From assembly GCA_963847985.1 (NCBI GenBank), contig CAWKBS010000012.1:28742-92741 (forward strand): DNA of 64,000 bases, read 5' to 3'. Position 1 is the first letter of the stretch. Every line of letters begins with the position of its first letter. Origin of the DNA: JAIBJN01 sp963847985. Its GTDB lineage: Bacteria; Actinomycetota; Thermoleophilia; Gaiellales; Gaiellaceae. Below the pieces are notes generated by a model that worked only from the letters and a program-made list of their open reading frames with translations, was not told where the DNA came from and made no database searches. The position numbers and the translations under genes were made by a program. Positions 63,442-64,000 of this stretch are shown in pieces.

Positions 63442-63468
63442 GCCCGGCACCCCGCCGATAAGAAGGGC

Positions 63469-64000
63469 ATGCCGCCTACCAGTGCCTCGGCTCGTCGGGC
63501 GACGTTCGACGCAATCGCGCTCGTGCTCGCGTTCCTCGCGGTGGACGCCCTCATCGTCGCGGCGATCCTCACCGAGCTGGTCGAGCCGGCCCAGGGCTTC
63601 GTCACGATCCTCGCCCTCGGCGCGGTCGTCCTCCTCCTCTTCCGCGACGACGTCGCCGAGGCGTTCGTCGCCGGCAACGAAAAGCTCGGCCTCACGGTCG
63701 ACGACCAGCCGGTTCGCACCGCCCTCGACTCCCTTGCCGGCGAGGACGGCTGGACGGTGGAGCACGACTTCCTGAGCGCCCACGGCCGCCGCATCGGCAC
63801 GGTCGTCCACGGCCCCTCCGGCTCCTACCTCGTGGAGACGCGCAACCGCGCCTACCGAGTGGAGCACCTCGGCCGAGCCCGCCACCACGCAGCGTGGCTC
63901 CACGGCGAGGTCGGCGGCTGGGTCACCCCGGTCCTGTGCCTGGTGCAGCGAGACGACCGCCCGCACCGCCGAGACGGCGTCTGGATCATGGGCGTCGACC
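63469..64000 (+). CDS. NERD-like membrane protein (3' end outside window)
   Basis: An ATG after AGAAGGG opens a frame to the window end (177 residues seen). Two membrane segments (about 13-35 and 44-60) precede a soluble part with GWTVEHDFLSAHGRRIGTVV, GPSGSYLVETRNRAYRVEHLGRARHHAAWL and GGWVTPVLCLV. These resemble nuclease-related (NERD) domains, where the core reads GPxGVFxIETK. The usual lysine of that core is an arginine here. Function and the C-terminus are unknown. Confidence 0.7.
   Translation, partial: MPPTSASARRATFDAIALVLAFLAVDALIVAAILTELVEPAQGFVTILALGAVVLLLFRDDVAEAFVAGNEKLGLTVDDQPVRTALDSLAGEDGWTVEHDFLSAHGRRIGTVVHGPSGSYLVETRNRAYRVEHLGRARHHAAWLHGEVGGWVTPVLCLVQRDDRPHRRDGVWIMGVD

Noticed and set aside
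1..64000. CRISPR arrays, rRNA or tRNA genes, insertion sequences, integrases or phage genes
   Set aside because: I saw no regularly spaced repeats, RNA gene signatures or transposase-like proteins in any frame examined.

Overview
The window is very GC-rich, with G or C at most third codon positions, frequent GTG/TTG starts and 1-4 bp overlaps between consecutive genes. Complete F420 biosynthesis, aerobic-type CO dehydrogenase, a urate pathway and many Actinobacteria-like families point to a high-GC actinobacterium. A soil lineage of the Thermoleophilia/Gaiellales-Solirubrobacterales type is my best guess from gene content; no rRNA is present to confirm it.

Layout. 1-5.6 kb: a GAF-GGDEF-GAF signalling protein cut by the window edge, a tandem pair of small paralogous proteins of unknown role, and a large cyclase/AAA/TPR protein. 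5.7-9.8 kb: a membrane protein, a frameshifted secreted cupredoxin, an MBL hydrolase, a sugar-dehydrogenase-like secreted protein and a sulfurtransferase. 9.8-12.7 kb: a segment of visibly lower GC with an MBL-fold protein, a COG0523 GTPase, a possible 23-residue peptide gene beside a perfect palindrome, and the decayed end of an MFS transporter. 12.7-21.2 kb: an ornithine-cyclodeaminase-family enzyme, HMG-CoA lyase, and four polytopic membrane proteins, three of them GT39-like. 21.2-25.2 kb: a hydantoinase, small proteins, a secreted protein and a LuxR-type regulator with a degenerate receiver domain. 25.2-30.3 kb: the F420 genes fbiC and cofC on one strand, and cofD, npdG and cofE on the other, starting 3 bp apart. 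30.4-38 kb: an acyltransferase behind a sigma-28-like promoter, a urate-degradation operon (uraH-uraD-uricase-hotdog protein), a dialkylglycine-decarboxylase-like enzyme and an 8-oxoguanine-deaminase-like amidohydrolase. 38-40.5 kb: PEP carboxylase. 40.5-60 kb: a molybdenum-hydroxylase region with CoxE-like and CoxD-like accessory proteins, a form I CO dehydrogenase (coxMSL, active-site loop AYRCSFR), two XdhC/CoxI-type proteins (one fused to a YHS domain), CoxG, a form II coxSLM set (AYRGAGR) and a xanthine-dehydrogenase-type set. 60-64 kb: small genes, a nuclease, an MshEN-domain protein, adenine deaminase and a truncated NERD-like protein.

The genes suggest two themes. One is trace-gas and purine oxidation by molybdenum enzymes: adenine deaminase, a xanthine-dehydrogenase-type enzyme, uricase, UraH and UraD would carry purines towards allantoin, and 8-oxoguanine deaminase salvages oxidised guanine. 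The other is F420 redox chemistry. Two features recur through the window. One is a leaderless promoter layout (TANNNT, about six bases, then the start codon). The other is a 21-bp palindrome found three times between convergent genes. About eleven single-base frameshifts in seven otherwise intact, conserved genes look like sequencing or assembly errors rather than true gene decay.
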